Origin: JAEZBP01 sp963832725
GTDB lineage: Bacteria; Myxococcota_A; Polyangia; Polyangiales; Sandaracinaceae
Length of the DNA stretch: 64,000 bases
NCBI GenBank assembly: GCA_963832725.1
Contig: CAWHVG010000003.1
Location: 1,550,001-1,614,000, forward strand
Direction: 5' to 3'
Under the pieces are notes generated by a model that saw nothing but the letters and a program-made list of their open reading frames with translations, had not been told where the DNA came from and did no database searches. Shown piece after piece: positions 17,919-25,757 of this stretch (its first letter is position 1; every line of letters begins with the position of its first letter). A program made the position numbers and the translations under genes.

Positions 17919-19907
17919 ATGCGATACACCGGACGACGATCTGCCGCGCTGTTGGCGGCGTTCCTGGTGGCGTGCGGCGGCGGGAGCAGCCAGCGCGCCC
18001 AGACGACCACGCCCGAAGCGCAGGCGGCGCCGAGCTACGCAGGCCTGCCGCGGCTGCGCTTCAACCAGATGGCGATGCAGCTGAACCTGCCCCTCTTCTG
18101 GGTCGCCGACGTCGACGAGGACGGCGCCGTGGACCCGGACGAGGTGCGCGCCCTGCTCTTCTACCCGAGCCACCCCGAGTGGGTCGCAGACGGCCACTTC
18201 ACGGACGACTTCGGGCAGGCCTACCAGGCCATCATGGCCGCGGCCGACGCGCCCGCGCCCGCCGACGAGCGCGAGCGGCTGGTGCTCGAGGAGCTGCGCA
18301 CGGTCGCGCCGACGTTGGTCGACACGGATCTGCGCGAGATGCCCGAGGCCCACCGCGCATTCGCCGCTCACATGCTGCGCGTCGCCGAGTTGGTCGACCG
18401 GCTCTACGCGCGCCAGGTCGGCATGGACGCACTGGCGCCGCGCGCCGCCGAGGAGGACGTGCCCAGCCAGAGCCTCTTCCGCCGCAACTGGGGCCCCGAG
18501 TGCCACGGCTCCGGCGCCGAGCCGAACCCGGCCTGCTCCGCCATCGAGGGCGCGCCGAAGCAGCCGGTCGACGTGTACCCCGCCGCGATGCAGGCCGAGG
18601 ACGGCTTCTGCCACACGCTCGAGGAGAGCCCCAACGCCAGCGCGCTGCTCACGCCCTTCAGCGTAGTGCGCGAGCGCGAGGGCGAGCTGGTCGCGGTGCC
18701 CTACGGCGAGGCCTACGCCGAGCAGATGCAGCCGATCGCCGAGGAGCTGCGGGCAGCGGCGGACGCGATGACCGATCCCGAGGAGGCGCCGCTCGTCCGC
18801 TACCTCCGCGCGGCTGCGCAGTCGTTCCTCGACAACGACTGGGAGCCGGCCAACGAAGCGTGGGCGTCGATGAACGCCCGCAACAGCCACTGGTACGTGC
18901 GGGTCGGCCCGGACGAGGTCTACTGGGAGCCGTGCAGCCACAAGGCGGGCTTCCACATGACCTTCGCGCTCATCGATCGCAGCTCGCTGGCTTGGCAGGA
19001 CCGGCTCACCCCGCTCCAGCAGCGGATGGAGCAGTCGTTCGCCGACTTGGTCGACGGCTACGAGGCGCGCGACGTCAGCTTCCACATGCCCGACTTCATC
19101 GGCATCGTCGTCAACGCCGGCGACGACCGCGACGCGTTCGGCGCGACCATCGGCCAGAGCCTGCCCAACTGGGGCCCGGTGGCGGAAGAAGGCCGCGGCC
19201 GCACCGTGGCGATGAGCAACCTCTACACGGACCCGGACAGCCAGGCGAAGCGGCGCGAAGAGGCGGCCAGCCTGCTCTCTCCGGAGACGATGGCGGTCCT
19301 CGCCGACGACCCGCAGGCCAGCCTGGTCGCGACCATCCTCCACGAGGCCACCCACAACCTCGGCCCGGCCCACGAGTACCGCGTGAACGGCCAGACGGCG
19401 GCGGAGGCCTTCGGCGGCGGCATGGCGTCGATGCTGGAGGAGCTGAAGGCGCAGACCGGCGCGCTCTACTACCTGTCGATGCTGGGCGACGCGGGCGTGC
19501 TCGACGAGAACGCGCGACGGCAGGTGTACCTCGACTGTGTCGTGTGGGCGTTCGGGCACATCTCGCGCGGGATGTACACGCCGAGCGGGCAGCGGAAGGC
19601 CTACAGCCAGCTCGCCGCGGTGCAGATCGGCTACCTGATGGACCACGACGTGGTGCGCTGGGATCCGGAGGCGGTCGCCGCCAACGGCACCGACCACGGC
19701 GCGTTCACGATCGACTTCGACGCCTTCCCCGCCGCCGCGCACGACCTGATGGAGCTGGTGGGCGGCATCAAGGCGCGCAACGACCGCGCGCGCGCCGAGG
19801 AGCTGGCCGCCCGCTACGTCGACGGCGACGTCGTCCCGCAGCAGGTCATCGCCGAGCGCTTCGAGCGCTTCCCGCGCACGAGCTTCGTCTACGCCGTCGA
19901 GCGCTGA
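17919..19907 (+). CDS. DPP III-like (M49-type) zinc peptidase lipoprotein with EF-hand
   Basis: A 662-aa predicted lipoprotein (lipobox FLVAC, residue about 20). Near residue 65 the segment DVDEDGAVDPDE is a perfect EF-hand calcium loop. Near residue 480 HEATHNLGPAHE supplies a zinc HEXXH, and about 35 residues later SMLEELKAQTGALYYL resembles the EExRAE third-ligand motif of dipeptidyl-peptidase III. Some bacterial DPP III enzymes, such as that of Caldithrix, also use a pentapeptide HEXXH. Paired cysteines (ECHGSG, ACSAIE, FCHTLEE) suit an exported protein. It is probably an envelope or surface aminodipeptidase; DPP III is usually cytosolic, so this location is notable. Confidence 0.75.
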   Translation: MRYTGRRSAALLAAFLVACGGGSSQRAQTTTPEAQAAPSYAGLPRLRFNQMAMQLNLPLFWVADVDEDGAVDPDEVRALLFYPSHPEWVADGHFTDDFGQAYQAIMAAADAPAPADERERLVLEELRTVAPTLVDTDLREMPEAHRAFAAHMLRVAELVDRLYARQVGMDALAPRAAEEDVPSQSLFRRNWGPECHGSGAEPNPACSAIEGAPKQPVDVYPAAMQAEDGFCHTLEESPNASALLTPFSVVREREGELVAVPYGEAYAEQMQPIAEELRAAADAMTDPEEAPLVRYLRAAAQSFLDNDWEPANEAWASMNARNSHWYVRVGPDEVYWEPCSHKAGFHMTFALIDRSSLAWQDRLTPLQQRMEQSFADLVDGYEARDVSFHMPDFIGIVVNAGDDRDAFGATIGQSLPNWGPVAEEGRGRTVAMSNLYTDPDSQAKRREEAASLLSPETMAVLADDPQASLVATILHEATHNLGPAHEYRVNGQTAAEAFGGGMASMLEELKAQTGALYYLSMLGDAGVLDENARRQVYLDCVVWAFGHISRGMYTPSGQRKAYSQLAAVQIGYLMDHDVVRWDPEAVAANGTDHGAFTIDFDAFPAAAHDLMELVGGIKARNDRARAEELAARYVDGDVVPQQVIAERFERFPRTSFVYAVER

Positions 19908-19964
19908 CCGCGCGCAAGCTCGCCACGTACGGCGGGCAGCTCATCGCCGGCCGCTTCCCGCGCA

Positions 19965-20013
19965 CGCTCGGCGCTCGCCTTCTCCGCAAGCGCTTCTCCG
20001 CAAGCGCCGAGCG
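19965..20013. repeat. Long hairpin with internal 14-bp tandem repeat
   Basis: Perfect 11-bp arms CGCTCGGCGCT (19965-19975) and AGCGCCGAGCG (20003-20013) flank two exact tandem copies of CTTCTCCGCAAGCG (19979-19992, 19993-20006); the second copy overlaps the right arm. It lies after the peptidase lipoprotein stop. There is no T-run, so a terminator role is only possible. Confidence 0.4.
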
Positions 20014-20128
20014 CACGGCCGGTCCGCCCACGCCCGTTCGCCACCATCCACCGCGCGAACGGACGCCGCGGCCGCGGCGCGTTGTCTCCGCCGACCGCGG
20101 GGACGAGCCGCACGGGTATACTCGCCCG

Positions 20129-20845
20129 ATGCGCCTCTTCTCGACCGACCCGAACGAGCCCGGCGTCTTCGCCGTGGGCCAGGAGGCCTTTGGGGTGTTC
20201 GCGCTCGGTCAGCTCGCGTGCGGCGTGGTCGCCGTCGGCCAGGTCGCGCGCGGCGTCATCGCCGTCGGGCAGGTCGCGGTCGGCGTGGTGGCGCTCGGCC
20301 AAGCCTCGCTCGGCATCCTGTGGGCCGGCGGCATGATCGGTGTCGGCGGGCGCGGCTTCGGCATCGTGCTGAAACTGCTGCCGAAGGTCGTGGTCGAGCG
20401 CTTCCTGCGGCCGGTGCTGCCGCCGCTGAGCTCGCTCGAAACGCTCGCGAACACAGAGGCCGAGCGTGCTTGGGTGCTGGCGCAGGTCGAGGCAGGCCCG
20501 AGGTTGACGGTCGACGGCAAGCCGCTCGCGCTCGAACGCAGAGCCGGCGTCGACGAGCAGCTGCGGGCGGCGGTGGAAGCCGGACACACCCACGCGTGCA
20601 TCACGGTCGACGCCGAGGAGCGCGTGAGGCCCCAGGAGGGTGGCTACCGCGAGGCCGCGCCGCACGAGCAGGTCCTGGTCGCCGCGCGGCTGAAGTCCTG
20701 GCGCGAGGCCCCGCCGAAGGTGCACCTCGAGGGTCCTCTGACGGGGATCGGAGGCCTCTTCCTGCGCCTCCTGGGGATGAGCGGGCTCGCCGTCGCGTGG
20801 TGGCTCGTCGTCGGGACCTCGATCCGCGCCCTCTTCTGGAAGTGA
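20129..20845 (+). CDS. Membrane protein with GVxAxGQ-type solenoid repeats
   Basis: A 238-aa protein of unknown function. Residues 12-65 contain five 10-residue repeats of the form G-V-x-A-x-G-Q-x-A-x (GVFALGQLAC, GVVAVGQVAR, GVIAVGQVAV and so on), followed by a Gly-rich hydrophobic stretch. Regular small residues every five positions suggest a left-handed beta-solenoid or a tightly packed membrane sheet. The middle is soluble with an LxLERRAGVDEQLRAAVEAG segment. The C-terminus has one hydrophobic helix (LLGMSGLAVAWWLVVGTS). It precedes the metallophosphoesterase gene by 53 nt and may be cotranscribed with it. Confidence 0.65.
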   Translation: MRLFSTDPNEPGVFAVGQEAFGVFALGQLACGVVAVGQVARGVIAVGQVAVGVVALGQASLGILWAGGMIGVGGRGFGIVLKLLPKVVVERFLRPVLPPLSSLETLANTEAERAWVLAQVEAGPRLTVDGKPLALERRAGVDEQLRAAVEAGHTHACITVDAEERVRPQEGGYREAAPHEQVLVAARLKSWREAPPKVHLEGPLTGIGGLFLRLLGMSGLAVAWWLVVGTSIRALFWK

Positions 20846-20898
20846 GCGCGGCGGGACCTGCCGATCGCGCGGAGGCGCCTTAGAGTTCGCGGCGCCCC

Positions 20899-22092
20899 AT
20901 GACGCACACCACCCTCTTCGCGCTCGGCACCCTCGCCTCCGGGATCACCGTCGTCGGCCTGGCGGGCGTTCTGCGAAACCGCTTCTTCGCCATCTTCGCC
21001 GCTGTGCTGCTCGGCATGCAGGGGCTCTCGGCCGTGGCGCTCTTCCCCACGTTCGAGCGCGTGTGGCCGCTCTACGTCTACCTCCAGCTCGCGGTACACG
21101 TGCATTTCGTCTCGCTCTGCCGAGCGCGGATGCGCCCTCTGGCGTGGCGCGCGCTGGTCAGCGTGCCGGGACTCTTCTTCACCGCGGGCTCGGTACTGGC
21201 CATCCCGTGGGCGGTCACCTCGGCGATCGGCTTCACGCCGCATCTGGCGTGGCTCCCCTTCGCCGTCGCTGCGTGGGGCACCATGCAGTCGCTGTGGACC
21301 CGCGAGGAGGAGATCGACGTCGCGCTCGACGGTGAGGTCGTGGAAGAGATCCGCCGCCATCCGCGCGGCAGAGCGAAGAGCGAGCGCCCGCTCCGCATCG
21401 TGCAGATCACCGATCCGCACCTCGGCCCCTTGATGAGCGAGCGCCGCCTGCGACGGATCTGCGAACGGGCGGTGGCGCGCGAGCCGGATCTGATCCTCTT
21501 GACCGGCGACTTCCTGACGATGGAATCACACGCGGCGCCGGAGCTCCTCGAACGCGCGCTCGCGCCCCTCGCGGCGGCGGAAGGCAGGGTCTTCGCGTGC
21601 TTCGGCAACCACGACCACGAGGCGCCGCAGGTCGTCCGTCGCGCGCTCGACCATGCGCGGGTCCGCCTTCTGGTCGACGAAGAGGCCACCGTCGAGACGC
21701 CGGCCGGACCGGTGCAGATCCTCGGGGCCGACTTCGTCTTCCGGGGCCGCGCCGAGCACCTGCAGAAGCTCGCCGAGCGTCACCCGCGCCGGCCGGGCCA
21801 CCTCCGCGTGGTGTTGCTCCACGATCCCGGCGCGTTCCGGCACCTCCCGGACGGCCACGGCGACATCGTCTTCAGCGGCCATACCCACGGCGGCCAGGTC
21901 GGTTTCTTGAGCCTCGGCCTCGCCTGGACCTTCGTCTCTCTCTTCACCTCGATCCCGGATCACGGCTTCTGGGCGCGGGGGCGAGACCGCCTCTACGTGC
22001 ATCGCGGCACCGGCGTCTACGGCTTCCCGCTCCGCGTCGGCGTGCCCGGCGAAGAGAGCCTCGTTCGCGTCCACGTCGCCCGCGAGATCTGA
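20899..22092 (+). CDS. Membrane-bound calcineurin-like metallophosphoesterase (YkuE/YaeI-like)
   Basis: A 397-aa protein. The first 130 residues contain four or so transmembrane helices. The cytoplasmic or periplasmic phosphoesterase domain then carries the full metal set: ITDPHLG, LLTGDFL, CFGNHDHE, LLHDPGAF and FSGHTHGGQVG. This arrangement matches YkuE/YaeI-type enzymes, some of which act on lipid-linked pyrophosphates such as UDP-diacylglucosamine; the substrate here is not determined. ATG 20899 is the only good start. Confidence 0.9.
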   Translation: MTHTTLFALGTLASGITVVGLAGVLRNRFFAIFAAVLLGMQGLSAVALFPTFERVWPLYVYLQLAVHVHFVSLCRARMRPLAWRALVSVPGLFFTAGSVLAIPWAVTSAIGFTPHLAWLPFAVAAWGTMQSLWTREEEIDVALDGEVVEEIRRHPRGRAKSERPLRIVQITDPHLGPLMSERRLRRICERAVAREPDLILLTGDFLTMESHAAPELLERALAPLAAAEGRVFACFGNHDHEAPQVVRRALDHARVRLLVDEEATVETPAGPVQILGADFVFRGRAEHLQKLAERHPRRPGHLRVVLLHDPGAFRHLPDGHGDIVFSGHTHGGQVGFLSLGLAWTFVSLFTSIPDHGFWARGRDRLYVHRGTGVYGFPLRVGVPGEESLVRVHVAREI

Positions 22093-22395
22093 CGGGGCAT
22101 CCCCGACCACGCGCTCACCCGCGGCGACGCCGCCATCGAGCATGGTCACCACCTCGCTCGGCCTCGCGCCGTCGGTCCGCAGCGTCGAGACGATCACCTC
22201 GCTCACGTCGTCGCCTCCGTGGACCGTTCCTCCGAGACCGCCCGTGTAAGCGCCGTGAAATCGCCGACATCACGACCTCGTGTCGTACTGCAGACGTTCG
22301 TCTTCGAATGGAGGCGGGACCGATTGAAGAGCGACCCACCGGTCGCGGGTGCCCGCATCTCGAAACGTTCGATCGCAGGTACGAAGGAGGAGCTC
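22093..22395. other. Intergenic region upstream of the Tat-repeat protein
   Basis: No gene is supported here. A short palindrome TCGAA-acg-TTCGA (22360-22372) sits 24 nt before the next start codon and could be an operator. A reverse-strand open frame enters from the phosphoesterase gene but is most likely a shadow. Confidence 0.4.
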
Positions 22396-22794
22396 ATGTC
22401 CGAGCAAGAAGAGAAAGAAGCGCCGCAATCTCAGAAGACGTTGGACGGCGACGACATCGTCACCGAGCGCAGGATGGGCCGGCGCTCCAGCCTCGCCGCC
22501 ATCGGCGCGGCCGCGGTGGGTGCGGCGGCGATCGCCTCGGGGGTCGCCGTGCCGCGCGCTCGCGCGCAGTCCGACAGCGACTCGGGCCCCGGAGCCGATC
22601 CGGCGGGGCACGGTCGCTCGGGCGCCACCGACAGCGACCGAGGTCCGAACGCGGACCGCGGTGGCCACGGGCGCGTGACCGACAGCGACGCCGGACCCAA
22701 CGCCGACGGCGCAGGCCGGGGCCGGGGCCGGCACTGCAGCGACAGCGATTCGGGCCGCTACGCCGACCCGGCGAACAACGGTCGGCGCTGCTGA
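22396..22794 (+). CDS. Tat-signal small protein with four DSDxGPxAD repeats
   Basis: A 132-aa protein preceded by a strong GGAGGAG site. Residues 1-28 are acidic. A twin-arginine signal follows: GRRSSLAAIGAAAVGAAAIA and a cleavage region ending RARA. The mature part is only four repeats of about 16 residues: DSDSGPGADPAGHGR, DSDRGPNADRGGHGR, DSDAGPNADGAGRGR and DSDSGRYADPANNGR, with a Cys before the last repeat and a Cys as the last residue. The repeated acidic loops look like calcium sites, and the two cysteines could close the last repeat. Tat export implies folding or cofactor loading before export. No family or modification enzyme is recognised nearby. Confidence 0.75.
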   Translation: MSEQEEKEAPQSQKTLDGDDIVTERRMGRRSSLAAIGAAAVGAAAIASGVAVPRARAQSDSDSGPGADPAGHGRSGATDSDRGPNADRGGHGRVTDSDAGPNADGAGRGRGRHCSDSDSGRYADPANNGRRC

Positions 22795-22833
22795 GCGCCC
22801 CAGGATCACCTCCGCGGCCGTCGCGCTCCGTCG

Positions 22834-22864
22834 CGGCGGTCGCGTTCCCGATTCGCGACCGCCG
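22834..22864. terminator. Hairpin between convergent genes, possible bidirectional terminator
   Basis: Perfect 11-bp arms CGGCGGTCGCG (22834-22844) and CGCGACCGCCG (22854-22864) with a 9-nt loop. It sits between the convergent stops at 22794 and 22872. It lacks a clear T-run, so efficiency as an intrinsic terminator is uncertain. Confidence 0.5.
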
Positions 22865-22871
22865 GAGACCC

Positions 22872-25271
22872 TCACTCGTAGCGCAGGTACGTCCGACGCC
22901 GTTCGCCGAAGCGCGCCAGCGCGGGCTGCATCATGCGCTCGAGCGCGTCGACGTCGGCGCCGTCGAGGAGCGCGCGGTGAATGGCCCGGTCGCCGAGGAG
23001 GGGAAGCATCGCCTCGGCGTCCCACTGCTCGGGGTGGACGTGCCGCAGCGCGCGGGCGAGGGCGAGCGCGAGGTGGACCGGCCGGAACCGGCGGGCGTCC
23101 TCGAGCGTGAAGCGCAGGCCCCGGCACGCTCGACCCCGGTAGCGCGACGCACGCGGCGTGAAGCGCGCCGGCTCCACCCGCACGCCCTCGAGCGGCCCGA
23201 GCTCCGCCAAGAGCGCATCGGGATCCATCCACGGCGCGCCGATCCGCTCGAAGGGCGCGTCGGTCCCGCGCCCGACCGAGACGTTGGTCCCCTCGAGCAG
23301 GCCCAGCGCGGGATAGAGCTCCGCCTCCTCGACGGTGCGCAGGTTCGGCGAGGGCGGGACCCAGCGCAGGCCCGTGTCCGGAAAGAGCATGTCCCGCCGC
23401 CAGCCCTCGAGCGGCACCAGGACCGGATCGGCGCCGATGCGGCGTTCTCCGTCGAGGAAGAGCGCCAGCTCGCCGAGCGTCATCCCGTGCACGTCCGGCA
23501 GCGGATGGTGGTTCACGAACGAGGCGAGCGCCGGCTCGGAGACGGGGCCGCGTGGCGGTCCTCCGCCCAAGGGATCGGGCCGATCCAGCACGACCACGCG
23601 CATGCCGTGCGCCGCCGCCGCTTCCATGGCCCGCCGCATGGTCGACGCGTAGGTGTAGAAGCGGACTCCCGCGTCGGCGAGGTCCACGACCAGCGTGTCG
23701 GCACCCTCCAGCATGGCGTCGGTCGGGGTGCGCGTCGGCCCGAAGAGGCTGGCCACGGGGACGCCGCTGGCCGGGTCGAGGCCGTCCGCCACCGTGCCCT
23801 CGTGCCCTCCCGAGATCCCGTGCTCCGGGCCGAGCACCCGGACCAATGTCACGTTCGGCGCGGCCGCCAGGAGATCGAGCGTCCGCATCCCGTCGCGAGC
23901 GCGGGCGGCGTCGTGGGTGAGCAAGACGACGCGCGCTCCCTCGAGCGCGAGGTAGCCGTCGCGTCGCAAGACGTCAATCCCGTTGAGCACCCGGACGTCC
24001 GGCTTCGGCGCAGCGCGCGGCACGGCCTCGGCGGCGATGCGCCCGAGCTCCCGGACCAGCGGCTGCACGCTGCCGTGGCCGTCGGGGTGTACGCGGTTAC
24101 TGAGCAGGAGCACGAAGAGGTCGCGGTCCGGATCGATCCAGAGCGAGGTGCCGGTGAAGCCACCGTGACCGAACGCGCGCCGCGAGAGCGAGGCGTGATC
24201 CATGTCCCAGCCCAGCGCGCGGCCGACGCCGGGTTGGCGCGCCGTCATGACCTCGACGGTGTCGGCGGCCAGCACGCGCGTCCCATCGAGCGCGCCGCCG
24301 TTCAGGAGCATCCGCGCGAAGCGGGACAGATCGTCCGCGCTGGCGAAGAGGCCCGCGTTGCCGGCCACGCCGCCGAGGCGCCAGGCGCGCGGATCATGGA
24401 CCTCGCCGCGCACGATGATGCCGCCTCGGCGCTCGGCCCGCTCGGTGGGCGCGATGCGCGGCCGGAGCGAGGCGGGCGGCGTGTAGCGCGTGTCGCGCAT
24501 CCCGAGCGGCGCGAAGACGTGCTCGCGGGCGAAGGCGTCGAGCCGCTCCCCCGCGACCCGCTCCACCAGCGCGCCCAGGATGATGAAGGAGAGATCGCTG
24601 TAGCGGGAGCGGGCGCCGGGCGGCGCGTCCAGCGGCGTGTGCAGGATCCGGGTCAGGTTCGCGGCGCGGTCGTCGCCGTAGTCGCGCAGCGGGTCGACCG
24701 GCGGGAGGCCGGCCGTATGGGTGAGCAGGTGGCGGACGGTGATGCGCTCGCGGCCGCCACCGCGCAGCTCGGGCACGTAGCGGGACGCCGGCGCGTCGAG
24801 CTCGACGCGACCGTGCTCGACCAGCCACATCACGGCCGTCGTGGTGGACACGGCCTTCGAGAGCGAGGCGAGATTGAAGATGGTGTCCGCCGCCATCCGC
24901 TCGCGCGCGGGCTCGAGGGCGCGGAGGCCGTAGGCCCGGCGGAAGACGACCCCGTCGCCGCGACCGAGGACGACCACGCAACCGGGCGCGGCGCCGTGCG
25001 CGAGCGCGTCGTGGACCGCACCGTCGATCGCGGCCTCGTCGGCGAGCGAGATGCGTACGACGGGGGGGACCGGGCCGGCCGGCGCCTGTGGAAGCGGCTC
25101 CTCGTCCGGGGCTTCACCCGCGCGCCCTTCCCCGTCGCCGGCCTCGGTCTCATCGGCGGGTGCGACCTCCGCGACCGCGGCTCGGGCGCCGTGCCGCGCC
25201 TGCGGCGGTCGCTCCCCGCCTCCGCAGGCGGTGAGCGACACCAGCGCGAGCACGATCGGTCGACCACGCAC
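22872..25271 (-). CDS. Serine beta-lactamase-like domain fused to NamZ-type exo-muramidase (DUF1343), lipoprotein
   Basis: A roughly 799-aa exported protein. The N-terminus has a lipobox (SLTAC) and a Pro/Glu linker. Residues about 70-400 form a class C beta-lactamase/DD-peptidase-like domain with NLASLSKAVST (SxxK), RYSDLSF and FGHGGFTGTS (HxG in place of KTG). Residues about 410-799 match DUF1343, the NamZ exo-beta-N-acetylmuramidase family: VVLLTHDAARARDG, VLGPEHGISGG, LVVDLADAGVRFYTY, LDRPDPLGG, GMTLGELALFL and GLLEGTNVSVGRGTDAPF. The fusion fits peptidoglycan-fragment recycling or lysis of other bacteria outside the cell. GTG 25271 is the likely start but lacks a strong ribosome-binding site. 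Confidence 0.88.
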   Translation of the reverse strand: MRGRPIVLALVSLTACGGGERPPQARHGARAAVAEVAPADETEAGDGEGRAGEAPDEEPLPQAPAGPVPPVVRISLADEAAIDGAVHDALAHGAAPGCVVVLGRGDGVVFRRAYGLRALEPARERMAADTIFNLASLSKAVSTTTAVMWLVEHGRVELDAPASRYVPELRGGGRERITVRHLLTHTAGLPPVDPLRDYGDDRAANLTRILHTPLDAPPGARSRYSDLSFIILGALVERVAGERLDAFAREHVFAPLGMRDTRYTPPASLRPRIAPTERAERRGGIIVRGEVHDPRAWRLGGVAGNAGLFASADDLSRFARMLLNGGALDGTRVLAADTVEVMTARQPGVGRALGWDMDHASLSRRAFGHGGFTGTSLWIDPDRDLFVLLLSNRVHPDGHGSVQPLVRELGRIAAEAVPRAAPKPDVRVLNGIDVLRRDGYLALEGARVVLLTHDAARARDGMRTLDLLAAAPNVTLVRVLGPEHGISGGHEGTVADGLDPASGVPVASLFGPTRTPTDAMLEGADTLVVDLADAGVRFYTYASTMRRAMEAAAAHGMRVVVLDRPDPLGGGPPRGPVSEPALASFVNHHPLPDVHGMTLGELALFLDGERRIGADPVLVPLEGWRRDMLFPDTGLRWVPPSPNLRTVEEAELYPALGLLEGTNVSVGRGTDAPFERIGAPWMDPDALLAELGPLEGVRVEPARFTPRASRYRGRACRGLRFTLEDARRFRPVHLALALARALRHVHPEQWDAEAMLPLLGDRAIHRALLDGADVDALERMMQPALARFGERRRTYLRYE

Positions 25272-25443
25272 CTCGTCAACGTAACGTGCTTTTCGCAGCG
25301 GGCGCGTTCTGGCATGGCAGCAGCCCCTGGAGGCCGCGCACCGACGAGCTCGGTGGGGCCGCCCCACCGGATCGCACGCGAGCGCGGCTCGTGATCCCAC
25401 GCGAGGTCTCGCGTTCACTTTCGCGGTGGCGTGGCGGGGGACC

Positions 25444-25722
25444 TCAGCGCAGCGCGCGGCCCGCCCAGCTCCCGCCTCGCACCGGCGACGCGCGGAAACG
25501 GTCGACGATGTCCGGCGCCGTCGAGCGCTTCACCGACTCCCGCGCCAGCAGCGCATCGCGCGCGCGGACGACCTTCGGGAAGCCCTCGAAGACGTTCGTC
25601 TCGGGGTCGACCTCCTCCAGCCAGCCCAGACGCTGCAGGACCGGGGTCGCCGCCACGTCGACGAGCGAGAGGTCGGTCCCGTAGAAGACCGGTGGCCCGA
25701 ACCTCGAAACCGCATCCCCCAT
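25444..25722 (-). pseudogene. Glutathione S-transferase C-terminal remnant
   Basis: About 92 readable residues match only the last half of the GST alpha-helical domain: FYGTDLSLVDVAATPVLQRL, then GFPKVVRARDALLARESVKR and a PDIVDRF ending. A full GST needs about 110 more residues upstream, including the thioredoxin-like glutathione-binding half. That space is taken by the divergent halogenase-like gene 36 bp away. The start shown is an in-frame ATG, not a genuine GST start. It is most likely a 3' remnant left by deletion or replacement. Confidence 0.6.
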
Positions 25723-25757
25723 GACGGATCGCGCCCCGGGCTCCATACTCCGCAACG

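Noticed and set aside
22396..22794. Tat-repeat protein as a RiPP precursor, for example a graspetide
   Set aside because: There is no ATP-grasp, radical-SAM, YcaO or lanthionine enzyme nearby, and the protein has a Tat signal rather than a typical leader.
21597..25394. Very long plus-strand open frame (about 1265 codons) through the phosphoesterase end and opposite the NamZ fusion
   Set aside because: It is Arg/Pro-rich throughout, spans several real genes and shows no domain. It is a GC-rich shadow.
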